Assembly: GCA_019359835.1 (NCBI GenBank)
Contig: CM033319.1
Span: 56,335,613 to 56,399,612, forward strand
Direction of reading: 5' to 3'
Source of the DNA: Pharus latifolius
Lineage: Eukaryota; Streptophyta; Magnoliopsida; Poales; Poaceae
Length of the DNA: 64,000 bases
Positions 43,358-56,600 of the stretch are shown piece by piece. Both the position numbers and the translations under genes were made by a program. Within the stretch, counting starts at the first letter, position 1. Every line of letters begins with the position of its first letter. The notes below the pieces were generated by a model. It ran no database searches. It was given only the letters and a program-made list of their open reading frames with translations, and was not told where the DNA came from.

Positions 43358-46300
43358 ACTAGGTCGTACATGTAGCGCAGCACATAAAACCCGCATTCCC
43401 ACGATTGTGACTGCTGATGGCACTGAGATAATTGCATATGCGAAGACATGTTAGCTATTGTTTCCATAAACTAATTAAGCATAAACAAAAAGTCTTGTGA
43501 GTACCTCATATTCTTTCCAAGCTAGTAGGGAGCCCTGCGGTGCGGCATGCCTCCCTCCAGCGGACACATATTTATCAAAAGCCCTGCATTTCAGTTAGTA
43601 TTGCCGGTTAATGTATTATCATTAGCTAGTGAGGTGAAAATTTAAATCAAACATATAAGTTACTTACGCCTCCATATTCCCCTTGACCACATAGTCGATC
43701 GATAATCTGTCACGCATCGAATCGAGGTAGTAGACCTCGTTCCTCGGCGGACAGATCACGATGAGGATCTAGTGGCCCCTGCATTGTACGTAAAAGAGGA
43801 CCGCTAGCTCAAAGTATATCTCAGGTGTAACATACAAGTTTGAGTTAAATTAGTACGAAATGCACTAACCTTTGGTGGTACGGCACCAGAATGAACTCCC
43901 TGTCCTGCTGCGCCATCAGCGCCTTGGATATGTACTGCTTAGCGTGCGCAGCGTCGTGCTCTAGCATCGTGAGGCTTATTTTCTCTGGGTCAAGGAAACC
44001 CACCTTGTCACACGCAGCCTCCGATGCTAGCCTGTACATGCACCTGCATGCAAAGGACGACATTAGTATTGCTCAAAAAGTTACTACATTTCAAATGAAC
44101 TACAACAATGCAGAGTTAGCAAATAGAGTTAGAAAACAGCAATACATAGCATCAGCAAACTCACAGGACTCCAGTCCGTATGATGGACATATCGAGCTCC
44201 CGCCAGTTGTAGAGGTCAAACAGATCCTCGTGTGCCACGGATATACACCCGGGCTCATGGTGGAACTGCCCAGGCCTGTAGGGAACTAAGAAGTTCAGAT
44301 TGCGCCGAGCTCGGTGTAGGTACCACTCGTGGAGGTCTCTGGTTGATCGATCCAATTTGCGCAAAGCTGCCTCCGACATGAGTGGGAACCCGTTCCTGAA
44401 CCTCTCCGGCTGTCCCTGTCGCCCTTTTCCCTTGCCTTTGCCCTTTCCTTTTGCCGGGGACTGAGCGCGTACCTTCGAAGGCAAGGGCAAGGTGATGGCG
44501 GCTTTCTTCTGAGGTGAAGGCGTGGAAGCACTGGGTTGGGTCGAGGCCGTCTTTGATGTGTCCAGGGTTGCACGAGATCGAGCCTCATGCCCCGAGCTGG
44601 GGGCGCAGTCCCCGGGTAGCCCGGCGGTAGGCCACTTCAATTAATGAGCACGTATGTTAGATTTTGCAAGTTGAGTGTACTGAGTAGGATGTAATCTAAA
44701 ATGTGTAGGATTTACCGGTTGTATTAGAAGACACTTCTTGGGCCACTGTACGTAGGAGCCCACTGCCTCAGCAAGTGTTTGCAGTTCCTCTGTTGGGACT
44801 GCCAACGGAGAATCGTTGTAGCCCGGCATGGCCATGTCTACATGTACCTTTGCAAACCCCAACCGCAGAGGTAGCAGTGGACCCGGACATCCGGCCCAGA
44901 CGGATATACGAAGCCGTGTCCAACCGCTTCGTGCCTGTCGCCTAGGTGATTCAGTAGGATGCAACCCTCCGGCTTCTGTAAATTTGTAAATATTAAAACA
45001 GGTTAGCGAAAGAACTCTAACAGAATGGGAGTGGCATCAACTTAAGTGCACAGATGAAGGCTTGCAGTACCTCAAGTAGATCCACTGGATCCGCGAGGAC
45101 CTTCGAAGCGCAACTGCTTATCCGACCCCGCAGGGTACCGTCGCCCTAGGGATCCGCATCTGCACTCTTGGCCAGCAATGCTTCTCTCAAACGTGCAAAC
45201 TCTTCCCTCATTTGTGCAACCTCAGACTGCACCTCAGACTGCACCTCAGCCCGTATCTCCGCCCGTACCTCAGCCCGTATCTTATCGGAGAGCTCCACTT
45301 CCTTTTCCTTCCAGAAGCGGGCCTTCTTCCTCGGTGGAGCTGGATCTGCGAAACCGGCCTTCCATGACACAATGGCTCCCACGGCCCGTGTCCGCCTGGG
45401 ATGCTCCTTATTTCCTAGAGCCCGGATTAGGATGTCGTTCTCCCTCTGTGGGGTAAACAATCCCTCCACTGCCTCCTTCTCAAAAGAGATCTGTTACATT
45501 TAAAGGTACCTTGTGAGACAAATTGCCTTATATACACTTGTGCGCACATAGTTTACGAGGTTAGCCAACTTACCATTCGCCTCACAATGTCGACGTCCCC
45601 AGGGGTTGCGAACTGCACAGACCCCGTGGATGAGACGGACCCCCTCCCCCTCCACCATCGCTTGCACCTCTCATCCCGGATCTCAAAGAGCGGCAACTCA
45701 GGGGTGTCGATGACAGGATTTTGCTCGTCTTCCTTCTTCCACTGCTCCTCCTTCCCCGCATAGCCCCGGGATCTGAGCCGATGCGGGTGGTCGTTCCTCT
45801 TCTGGATCGCCCTATTCTTCTCGCTAAGGGCCTTGAACTCCTCAATCCCCTTATGCTTGGTGAATTCCTCCCATACCTCCTCCGATATGAAGGGGTACTT
45901 CTCGCAAGGAGATTTCCCTGCAGCGAGGAAGTTACTGACGAGCCAGCTCTTAAAGGTTTTTCATGTTCCGTTCATGTCCTTCAAGCAGGCCGTCCTAGGT
46001 GTATCGTCGGGGATGTTCCACTTACCCTGTTTTCAAAAAATGCATACAATTAATCACGAGTTAGTTAAACTTTAGTATAAGCCAAGAGAACGTGATTACG
46101 AAAGAGTTCAGCGATTTCAGTTAATTTAACTTTCACTTCCACCCACAACATATCCCTCTCATCCGTCGTCCCGTCCTTTCAGCTCTGGACGGTGATCTTC
46201 ACCCTTTCTTTCGCCAACAGCCCAACATAGGCCACGTACTTCCTAGCATTCTTTCCAATCGGCCTCCCAAATTGGTTGAACTCACAAGAAAGATCCGTGC

Positions 46301-46433
46301 AATTGGCCAAACGGCCCAACGTCATCGTGCCTCGCCCCACCCTCTTGTGCTGGGATGTAACAGCTGCATCTTCAGTTACGTTGGGGTTGGCCCTAGTCGA
46401 ACCACTAGTACCATCCGATGAAGACGAAGGCAT

Positions 46434-47291
46434 GTCTTTCCCTACAAAACCATCAACAAACCATCAAAAATTTAATGGAAACACAAACCAAATCATTTTA
46501 CAAAGAAAAAGGACCTATTTAAAATATTTTTTCCATCGGTAAACACAAAAGCTACCATGCAATACATGATAAGATTCTATTTCTCAGCGTTTTCGTCTAC
46601 ACATTTTCATATAGGAAGTAGGCAACATATGGCAATTAATTCTTCTTGGAGTTCCATAACTCAGCCCAGGACTGGAGACTAATTAGGTCTGCAAAAGGGA
46701 TGTCCGAAGAAAATAATACTAAAAGAAATACATGCATAAATTACTTCCTGAACTGTTCAGAAATATTTTCTATCAGTAAACACATAATCTACCGATAGAA
46801 CATAACAATTTTTCTATCGGCAAACACGTGAGATACCGATAGAACATAACAATGTTCTCTATATATGGAATTTTATTGATAAGCCACTATTCACTGTCAT
46901 CACATAACATTCTCCATGATTTTCTATACTAATATTCATGGGCCAGCATTATTATTTCACACGTAAATATGCACACAAGCATCTAAGTGCCACTGTGCAT
47001 AATCTGACAAACCTAATGCTAATGGAATATAAAGATATTGAAGTAGCACAGAAAGTAGGTCACAACCAAAAAAGGAATAATATGGTTTATAGTACCCTCT
47101 CTTGGTTATCTTTAGCATTACCTGTATGCAAGTCATCAGGACTTCATCACATCTATTAGTTTGGGAAAATTCATATATGTATATGCATTTGAAACATATA
47201 CATCGAAGACCCATCCACATTGCCATATATTCATACCAAGTGAGTAAAAATTCCCAACCAAACTAGTACATTGCATGCCTCATGTCCTTCC
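46434..47291 (-). other. First-intron region of the large gene, CACTA-2, part 1
   Basis: This is the mirror of 21540-22080 with the same motif pairs (46770-46850). It holds about 105 extra bases (about 47009-47114) absent from CACTA-1, bracketed by ATCT, which may be a small insertion. Its continuation lies at 58004, beyond the Tekay-like element. Confidence 0.6.
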
Positions 47292-47296
47292 AAATC

Positions 47297-50200
47297 TGTC
47301 GCGCCCCGAAACTGGGACTACGACTACTCCTGTAGAGACCTAGCTCGCTGCATCCAGTCCCATATATGCATAGCATACACATACCCTTGACTTCCCAGGA
47401 TGAGTCAAGCACAGGAGTATATCACATTGCAACAGAGTAACTTACAAAATAGTTAAGCAGTGTGGCCTGCTGGCCTTAATATTACATAAAGAGATTACAA
47501 TGCCTTCACGGCATACATGGTTTAGCAAAATAACATCTACACAGCAGAAGATAGGTGACCCACCCACAAAGAGAAGTGGACGGCAGAACAACACACATCA
47601 GGGCAATGACGGGACAGACGCTCCTCCTTCTGGATCCAAGAAGTTCTCCACGGCTTCGTCTTGGTCATAGAACGCTCCATCTACTGATTTGTAGGTTGCA
47701 AGGGTGAGCACTTACGTACTCAGCAAGTCATAGATAAGAGTAGATACATATAGTAGTGATGGTATGAACCTAGACTAGTCAAGAATTATGGATGTTTGTA
47801 AAATAACCTTTTTCTTTCATACCTCATCTCATGGCAGCACCTTTCATAATATAACATCATCATTGATGTTCACTAGATTATAGCACTACCGCGACACGTC
47901 GACACACGACAGCCCACGGTAGCACTCCTTATCATGACAACACATGTCACTTGGGTAATCTTGATTAAACATATTTTATTTAGAAAATAGTACTTGTGTC
48001 ACACCCCGTGGATTTAATCCACCGCAGCAGACTCCAATAAAACACAGGAGCTCGGAGTATTCGAATACGTTTTTAACTCTGCAGAGAGGTACCAATTTAC
48101 CCGCAAGATATTCCACTTTCAAACCTTTCCTATCATAACAAAATGATTGGACCCCTGACTCACTTCATATTGTGAGCGGCAAGGTGGAAATAACAAGAAC
48201 TTTTGTTATGTTTTACTCACACTTCACCCCTGACCCTGTGGATCTCTCGCGAAACACAGTTGTGGTGGGCTATACCCCCACCCTTACTCATTTCCCCATT
48301 GCTGGGTCTAATGTCAGATCACCTTCAGTGATAGTGGGAGTCAGCCTCCATATCAATCATCACAACACATCTCATGTAGGGGTTTCATGTGCGATCTACA
48401 TAAGTACTTGTTCAGGCCTGTCCCATACCAGGCTTGCGGTTAGCACGTTGTTCATGCCACTAGACGCACAACACAAGGTTCTAGTCCTTATATGCCAGTG
48501 ACCAGACCATCCACAACCCTGCACCTTCAGTGCCTGCATTCCTTCGCAGCTTAGCACCTCCAGTGCTTCCGCCATGCCATACCATTTTTCTGGTCACGGC
48601 TAGGGGTTTTATTTCATGAATGTAAGTATATAAATACATATATAATAGTTCATGGCTCAAAACTTGTTTATTTCACATTTCACAGATAACCAGTCTAGTA
48701 CTGCCAATTCATAAATCAACCATTCTCAATCTTTCTCATGCAATATTATCTATATTCAAGGTTATGTTTTAACAACATTTAAAATATAGGTTCAAGATGA
48801 CCAAGGATATGACTTGCCTTCCGCGTCGTAAGAAACAGCAGTTGATGACGGGTCAACAGCGAAGTCCTCAAGTTCAGCTTTTGAATCTGCTCGACGACAA
48901 ACCAAACAATACACACAAATATTACTTATATATTAAAATGATTTATGATCTATATGCAGATATGCTTTACAAGAGTGACTGAACAATACTGGAGATGATT
49001 GAGATTACAAGCTGAACTGAGTTGAGATCTAGGGTTTCAAGGAATTGGCTAAGAATGGATGTTAGATGCTCTTAGGATCTCAAGGTTGCAATAAGAACAT
49101 CAGTTTTGTGGCTGGTTTGATCAAAAACAGTGAATGTCAGCAGATTGACATTCGGATCAAAGCTCTGACATAACTTCAAGGAAAGTTAGAGAGCTTATCT
49201 CAAGTTATGACAGTAGAAGAAAGTGTAGGTCATAACTCTACAAATTCAGTGGACAAAGTGGTTTTCAAATTGCACAATCAGAAATGGGTAAACAAGGCCA
49301 ATGCCATTGGCTGGCATGCACTGAGATAGTGTCAAAATTTAGGGTTTAGCGGCAAATATAATTCAAGGGCTCAAATCAAGTTGTGATAGAAGAAGAAAAT
49401 GTTGATCACAACCTTAGGAATCTAAGGGACAAAGTTATGCCCAAAATGCACATCTGGAAGGAAGTGAAAAGGGCTAATGCCACTGACTGACATAGTCTGG
49501 CATTGATCTTGACATGGCCAGAAACTAGGGCTTGGCATAACTTTTGATCTAGAGCTCCAAATGATGCACCACTTTGTCTAGGAGGTAGGCAAGAATAACA
49601 GGAACAATTAAGTCAACAGAATCTAGGGCAAGAAATGGGTGGAAAGTGATGAAATTCAGTGATGAACTGAGGTGAACTGGTTGCACTGGAGCAGTTCTGG
49701 ACAAGATCTTGGCATGGCTATATCTTTTGATCTAGGCTGATTTAGGTGTCGGGCTAGAAGACAAAAATACTCAGGGGGTTAAGACACACATGATGGACAA
49801 AGTGATTTGAGCTGAAACGGCCGGGAAAACTTTTCCGGTGAACTGTGCCGGAGAAGAAGACATAGGATTTGGGGGTTTTTGCTGTGGGGGTTTGAACTTA
49901 ATTCCAAGCTCAGGGAGTATCTGTGGAGTATAAGGGAGCTACTAGGATGGTAAATTTTGTTAGAGGATGGCTGGAGAAGCCTGGCGACGATCGCCGGTTT
50001 CTGGAGAAGCTCAAAATTGATGAAAGCTTCGATGGAAGCTCAAATTGGAGATCTAAGTACACAGGCTTGCTGGAAATGGGTCACTGATCATCTCCCTTCA
50101 CAGGATCGAGAGCTAATTCGAGGTAATTTGGCCTGCATTGCCGGAACAGGGCATTCTTCGAATTTTAACCATTTCCGGCGATCACCGGCGTTGAGCTGCA

Positions 50201-51668
50201 TGAGAGTTAAATTAGATGCTACAGCACGATGAGAGTGGCGAGGGAAACTTACTAGTGCTGTCAATTTGGTGGTTGAGGCTGCGGTTGGGGCTGTCACCGT
50301 GAGGCCTCGAGCTGGTCTCGCCGGAGAAGAAGACTAAGACAGAAAATCTGAGACTTGGATGATTTCCAGTGAGGTTTGAGGGAGCTGCTGAGCACAGGGA
50401 TGCTTAAATAGGCAGGCGAAGCTTGCGAAGAGGGAACAATGAAGAGATTGGCAGCCGGTGACTTGACTGGTTGCGTGCAGGAGCAATAGCGGCGAAGAAA
50501 CAGCAAGGAGCGGTGATTGCGACGGCGACAAGTCTGTAGCTGATCACAGTGTCGTTCCATCGGGACTTGGCAATGCTGTAGCAAGCGGTGGAGACAACTA
50601 CTGGCGCGGCAAAGCGACGTGGCGAGGAGTTGCTGACAAAAGGCTGCTGGTCGCGCGCGGGAGCAGGCGCTGGTCGTCGACGTTGCAGCGACCTTGCCAC
50701 GGCACGGCTGGAGCGAGGACACGTGCGCAACAGCATGCACGATCAAGTTGCAGGCGAAGCTTGGCCGGCGGCGAACATGCACGGCGCAAGGAAGCAAAAC
50801 ACGGCGAGTACTGGTCGTGCACTGGTTACTGCCCTGGTCGAAATTGGGCTGATTTGCAATATTTGATTTCTTGATTTGGACTGAAATGCAAATCTAAAGA
50901 TTTGGATGATTTGATCTGGAATTGATTCTGTTGTTTTGGTATACTTAATTCAATAGATGATTTGGCACAGCTAGAAGATAAAGTTTGAGACATTTGGATG
51001 ACTTTTGATATGAACTGAAAACAGAGTAGATTAGGGTAAAATAAGTCTGAAACTTATTGATCTCGAATTCTGGGATTTAGGATTTGATTTGATATCTGCA
51101 CAGAAGAGAGAATTGTGGAAAATAGTATTTTGAGAAGATTTGCCGAAGAAATTCTGAATTTGGAGTTAATCTGGAGATTTTAGCCTTTTTGGGTTTTCAG
51201 ATATCAGATAAGGACTAATTTGCGATAACTCTTGGACTGATTTGTGAAAAGAGTCTAGATGGTAAAATCTGGCTGCCAATTTTTTGGATTAAGGTATTGG
51301 CATACCCTTGATCATATTCCAGGAATAATCTGGTCTGAACTTGGCTAAGATTTTGATTAAATTTGAATTTCTGAAGCTTAGGGTATTTAGGTAATAAAAG
51401 ATATTCTGTTTTCGAAAACAGAAAGGAGTTGAAAAATCTGGAAGTTAGAGATGGAATTGAATCTGGGTTCTGGAGGCTTTTAGATTTAGGATAACTGATA
51501 GATCAAATCTGGAAAGTCAGATCTTGACTTGGGGTCACAGGATAGATTTTGGAGATTTTAGGGCTAGAACAGAATAAAGCTGAGGCTCATTTGGTTGATC
51601 TAGAAGAGACATATGCATGCATGACTTTTAAGAAAGAAACCTTTCACCCCAAAACTCAGGATGTTACA
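47297..51668 (-). repeat. 3' LTR of the Tekay-like element
   Basis: The plus strand starts TGTCGCGCCCCG and ends CAGGATGTTACA; it is 4372 bp long. It is nearly identical to the second LTR, and the minus-strand TATA-like CTATTTAAG lies near 50410. Next to its inner end, AGGACGGTAGATC in minus orientation (51669-51681) is a decayed purine tract. Confidence 0.92.
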
Positions 51669-51840
51669 GATCTACCGTCCTTAAAGAAATCTCGCCCCGA
51701 GATTTACCTAAAGCAAGGAAAGATAAGAATAGAGATAGGTTTGCTGAAAATTCTCTTCCTTCTTCCAAGTAGCTTCTTGGTCTAAATGATTTCCCACTGA
51801 ACTTTTATAATCTGATATGGGGTATTCTAAAGGTACTTGC
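51669..51840 (-). pseudogene. Chromodomain remnant at the pol C-terminus
   Basis: In two minus-strand frames separated by a 1-base loss, the text reads KVQW, then HLDQEATWKKEEN with FQQTYLY. These are the conserved chromodomain landmarks of chromovirus integrases (a VQW strand and an EATWE helix start). It sits directly before the 3' LTR, as expected. A functional domain would bind histone marks and target insertion. Confidence 0.75.
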
Positions 51841-51874
51841 TTTATATGCATTTCAACTTTAGATGCAATTGCTC

Positions 51875-53182
51875 TTAACATGAACTTGCAGTACCAGAAT
51901 CAAATAGTATTAAGGCAGATGCAAACTGAGTCAAAAATCTACCTCGAAGGATGTCGGTGGTGTTTCCTGCTTCTTGAATGTAGTTTAACTTTCCTCCTGG
52001 ACTTGCTGTTGGTGTTCCATCTCTTTCTCTTCCTCGGTTGGCCATGCTTCCTCCTCTTCCTGGTGGAGTTCCTCTAGAATTCTGTGGTTGTGACACTGGT
52101 ACTCTAGGTGCTTCTGGTTGTGTTCTTGCTTGTGATCTGGCAATAGATGATGGAAGTCGAATCAAAGGACAAAATTCTCTACGATGTCCACGCTGTCCAC
52201 AGTGGAAACAAATGATATTCATGCGAGGGCAATCCTTCTGATGATGATTTCCTCTGCAGGTTGGGCACATCGCCGTTGCCGGTCTAGGAGCTTGATATGA
52301 TGGTCGAAAATTGGAGGTGATGGGAGCTCTTCCTCTGGTTGGGTCTATCTGTGGTCGCGCTTGCTGAAGCATCTTCCTCTTCCAATTTTCTTCTCCTATA
52401 TTCCTTTTCTCCTCTACCTTTAGGACTCTGTTCACTAGTGTCTGAAATTCAGTTATCTCATGGGAGGCGATTTGGTACTATAGGTAGTGTTGAAGTCCTT
52501 CTGTGAAGCATTCTATCTTCTTCTCCTTAGTATCGACATCTCCAGGTGCATATCGGGCTAAGTGAGTGAACTGGTGCAGATATTCTGTAACAGTCTTGTT
52601 TCCTTGTTGAACCAAATTACGGAATTCCCGACGTTTGGCAGCTATGACGCCGGTAGGTACATGGAATTTCCGAAATTGTTCCTTGAATTCCATCCAAGAG
52701 ATGTTATCTTTGTCAAGGTGGGCCTCCTGGTAGTTCATCCACCATGCAGCTGCAGCTCCTAATAACTGGTGTGATCCAAACAAAACCTTCTCTCGGTCGC
52801 TGCATCGGACCGTGTCCAGTTTCCTCTCGATATCCCTTAACCAGTCATCGGCAACCATGGGATCGGTCGCACTAGAGAATGTTGGTGGACGGGTCTTTTG
52901 AAAATCCGTTAGTCGGGCACCTACAGTAGTTCCTTCTGTGGCTCCAGTAGGCATTCTCTGAACTATCTGAGCCAGCAGTTGAGTATGGGCTGCTTGGGCC
53001 TCTTGTCGATTCTTCTCCATGGATAGGAGAATTTCCTGGATACTGGGTTGTTCATTCTGGGGCGGATTGGAATTCTGAGGTCCTTGCTGAAACAAAGGGT
53101 TTCTTGTCCTAGTATCTTCTTCCTGCGGAGTTTGATCTATGTCCTCTCCACTACTTCGAGATCTTCCTCTTGTATCAACCAT
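51875..53182 (-). pseudogene. Gag of the Tekay-like element with start of protease
   Basis: The ATG is at 53182 (MVDTRGRSRS). A retrotransposon gag region follows (WLRDIERKL, GAAAAWW, FREFHVP-like FRKFHVP, KTVTEYLHQF), broken by TAG at 52478-52480, and resumes in the same frame. Two zinc knuckles follow, CPTCRGNHHQKDCP and CFHCGQRGHRREFC (about 52175-52270). The frame ends just after LFDSG, the protease active-site motif, where the internal deletion begins. Basic Arg/Gly-rich text lies between. One stop codon is the only visible lesion in gag. Confidence 0.87.
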
Positions 53183-53589
53183 GGTGGCTCTGAAAAAGAA
53201 GTTTGGGCTGATCTAACTATCTAGGGCCAACTAAGACAACAATGCAGAAAATAATGCAAACTACTTCAGTGCATGAAATACTTAGGCTACTAGCCATAAT
53301 ACACAAGTTAACCATTGCAAAAGCAACAGCGAATCACAAGACTATCAAGAGCATCACTAGCTCTATCTATGCCAACCCCTAAGACACTCTGAGACAACAG
53401 AACGCACTCTCACAATCTTACCGAATTTTAGAAAATCCAAATAAAATTTTGAAATAAAAGTTTTCAAGAGCAACAAAGCTCATTATTTTTATTAAAATAC
53501 AATTTTCAATAAGTAGTTTTCTAAATAAATTACGTCTTCCTAGCACGGCCAATCCCTAAAGGTGTCGTCCTACAGTCAAGTTCTCATGT

Positions 53590-53602
53590 TGCTCTGATAC
53601 CA
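53590..53602 (-). other. Primer binding site, initiator methionine tRNA type
   Basis: In minus orientation, TGGTATCAGAGCA starts 5 bases after the 5' LTR end. This is the standard complement to the 3' end of plant initiator Met tRNA. Confidence 0.9.
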
Positions 53603-53607
53603 CCTTT

Positions 53608-56600
53608 TGTCGCGCCCCGAAACTGGGACTACGACTACTCCTGTAGAGACCTAGCTCGCTACAGCTAGTCCCATATATGCATGGCATACACATACCCTTG
53701 ACTTCCCAGGATGAGTCAAGCACAGGAGTATATCACATTGCAACAGAGTAACTTACAAAATAGTTAAGCAGTGTGGCCTGCTGGCCTTAATATTACATAA
53801 AGAGATTACAATGCCTTCACGGCATACATGGTTTAGCAAAATAACATCTACACAGCAGAAGATAGGTGACCCACCCACAAAGAGAAGTGGACGGCAGAAC
53901 AACACACATCAGGGCAATGACGGGACTGACGCTCCTCCTTCTGGATCCAAGAAGTTCTCCACGCCTTCGTCTTGGTCGTAGAACGCTCCATCTACTGATT
54001 TGTAGGTTGCAAGGGTGAGCACTTACGTACTCAGCAAGTCATAGATAAGAGTAGATACATATAGTAGTGATGGTATGAACCTAGACTAGTCAAGAATTAT
54101 GGATGTTTGTAAAATAACCTTTTTCTTTCATACCTCATCTCATGGCAGCACCTTTCATAATATAACATCATCATTCATGTTCACTAGATTATAGCACTAC
54201 TACGACACGTCGACACACGACAGCCCACGGTAGCACTCCTTATCATGACAACACATGTCACTTGGGTAATCTTGATTAAACATATTTTATTTAGAAAATA
54301 GTACTTGTGTCACACCCGGTGGATTTAATCCACCGCAGCAGATTCCTATAAAACCCGGGAGCTCGGAGTATTCGAATACGTTTTTAACTCTGCAGAGAGG
54401 TACCAATTTACCCGCAAGATATTCCACTTTCAAACCTTTCCTATCATAACAAAATGATTGGACCCCTAACTCACTTCATATTGTGAGCGGCAAGGTGGAA
54501 ATAACAAGAACTTTTGTTATGTTTTACTCACAATTCACCCCTGACCCTGTGGATCTCTCGCGAAACACAGTTGTGGCGGGCTATACCCCCACCCTTACTC
54601 ATTTCCCCATTGCTGGGTCTAATGTCAGATCACCTTCAGTGATAGTGGGAGTCAGCCTCCATATCAATCATCACAACACATCTCATGCAGGGGTTTCATG
54701 TGCGATCCACATAAGTACTTGTTCAGGCCTATCCCATACTAGGCTTGCGGTTAGCACGTTGTTCATGCCACTAGACGCACAACACAAGGTTCTAGTCCTT
54801 ATATGCCAGTGACCAGACCATCCACAACCCTGCACCTTCAGTGCCTGCATTCCTTCGCAGCTTAGCACCTCCAGTGCTTCCGCCATTCCATACCATTTTT
54901 CTGGTCACGGCTAGGGGTTTTATTTCATGAATATAAGTATATAAATACATATATAATAGTTCATGGCTCAAAACTTGTTTATTTCACATTTCACAGATAA
55001 CCAGTCTAGTACTGCCAATTCATAAATCAACCATTCTCAATCTTTCTCATGCAATATTATCTATATTCAAGGTTATGTTTTAGCAACATTTAAAATATAG
55101 GTTCAAGATGACCAAGGATATGACTTGCCTTCCGCGTTGTAAGAAACAGCAGTTGATGATGGGTCAACAGCGAAGTCCTCAAGTTCAGCTTCTGAATCTG
55201 CTCGACGACAAACCAAACAATACACACAAATATTACTTATATATTAAAATGATTTATGATCTATATGCAGATATGCTTTACAAGAGTGACTGAACAATAC
55301 TGGAGATGATTGAGATTACAAGCTGAACTGAGTTGAGATCTAGGGTTTCAAGGAATTGGCTAAGAATGGATGTTAGATGCTCTTAGGATCTCAAGGTTGC
55401 AATAAGAACATCAGTTTTGTGGCTGGTTTGATCAAAAACAGCGAATGTCAGCAGATTGACATTCGGATCAAAGCTCTGACATAACTTCAAGGAAAGTTAG
55501 AGAGCTTATCTCAAGTTATGACAGTAGAAGAAAGTGTAGGTCATAACTCTACAAATTCAATGGACAAAGTGGTTTTCAAATTGCACAATCAGAAGTGGGT
55601 AAACAAGGCCAATGCCATTGGCTGGCATGCACTGAGATAGTGTCAAAATTTAGGGTTTAGCGGCAAATATAATTCAAGGGCTCAAATCAAGTTGTGATAG
55701 AAGAACAAAATGTTGATCACAACCTTAGGAATCTAAGGGACAAAGTTATGCCCAAAATGCACATCTGGAAGGAAGTGAAAAGGGCTAATGCCACTGACTG
55801 ACATAGTCTGGCATTGATCTTGACATGGCCAGAAACTAGGGCTTGGCATAACTTTTGATCTAGAGCTCCAAATGATGCACCACTTTGTCTAGGAGGTAGG
55901 CAAGAATAACAGGAACAATTAAGTCAACAGAATCTAGGGCAAGAAATGGGTGGAAAGTGATGAAATTCAGTGATGAACTGTGGTGAACTGGTTGCACTGG
56001 AGCAGTTCTGGACAAGATCTTGGCATGGCTATATCTTTTGATCTAGGCTGATTTAGTTGTCGGGCTAGAAGACAAAAATACTCAGGGGGTTAAGGCACAC
56101 ACGATGGACAAATTGATTTGAGCTGAAACGGCCGGGAAAACTTTTCCGGTGAACTGTGCCGGAGAAGAAGACATAGGATTTTGGGGTTTTTGCTGTGGGG
56201 GTTTGAACTTAATTCCAAGCTCAGGGAGTATCTGTGGAGTATAAGGGAGCTACTAGGATGGTAAATTTTGTTAGAGGATGGCTGGAGAAGCCTGGCGACG
56301 ATCGCCGGTTTCTGGAGAAGCTCAAAATTGATGAAAGCTTCAATGGAAGCTCAAATTGGAGATCTAAGTACACAGGCTTGCTGGAAATGGGTCACTGATC
56401 ATCTCCCTTCACAGGATCGAGAGCTAATTCGAGGTAATTTGGCCTGGATTGCCGGAACAGGGCATTCTTCGAATTTCAGCCATTTCCGGCGATCACCGGC
56501 GATGAGATGCATGAGAGTTAAATTAGATGCTACAGCACGATGAGAGTGGCGAGGGAAACTTACTAGTGCTGTCAATTGGGTGGTTGAGGCTGCGGTTGAG

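Larger units (their letters stand above)
28865..46433 (-). pseudogene. Transposase_24 / DUF8039-like / Ulp1 protease gene, copy 2, split by a gypsy insertion
   Basis: The ATG is at 46433, and exons run down the minus strand in the order seen in copy 1: Transposase_24 (46433-46130 and 46026-45585), the charged repeat exon (about 45490-45090), the DUF8039-like exon (about 44980-44720), the basic exon (44640-44162), the LDPEKISL exon (about 44046-43872), and the protease exons near 43780 and 43590. The Cys exon (from about 43420) is cut by the Tat element between 43363 and 29085; the last exon lies near 28980-28865. The C-terminus here ends cleanly, without the 13-bp duplication of copy 1. Lesions: TGA for Trp at 46179-46181 (the same codon that is TAG in copy 1), a 1-base loss in the GHW exon region, and the insertion itself. 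The charged repeat is shorter than in copy 1. Confidence 0.83.

Noticed and set aside
47009..47114. About 105 extra bases in CACTA-2, bracketed by ATCT
   Set aside because: No clear inverted ends; it could equally be a deletion in CACTA-1. Not called as an element.
48172..48501. A 109-codon frame repeated at 54483-54812
   Set aside because: Both copies are in the two LTRs of one element, so the conservation is due to LTR identity, not selection.
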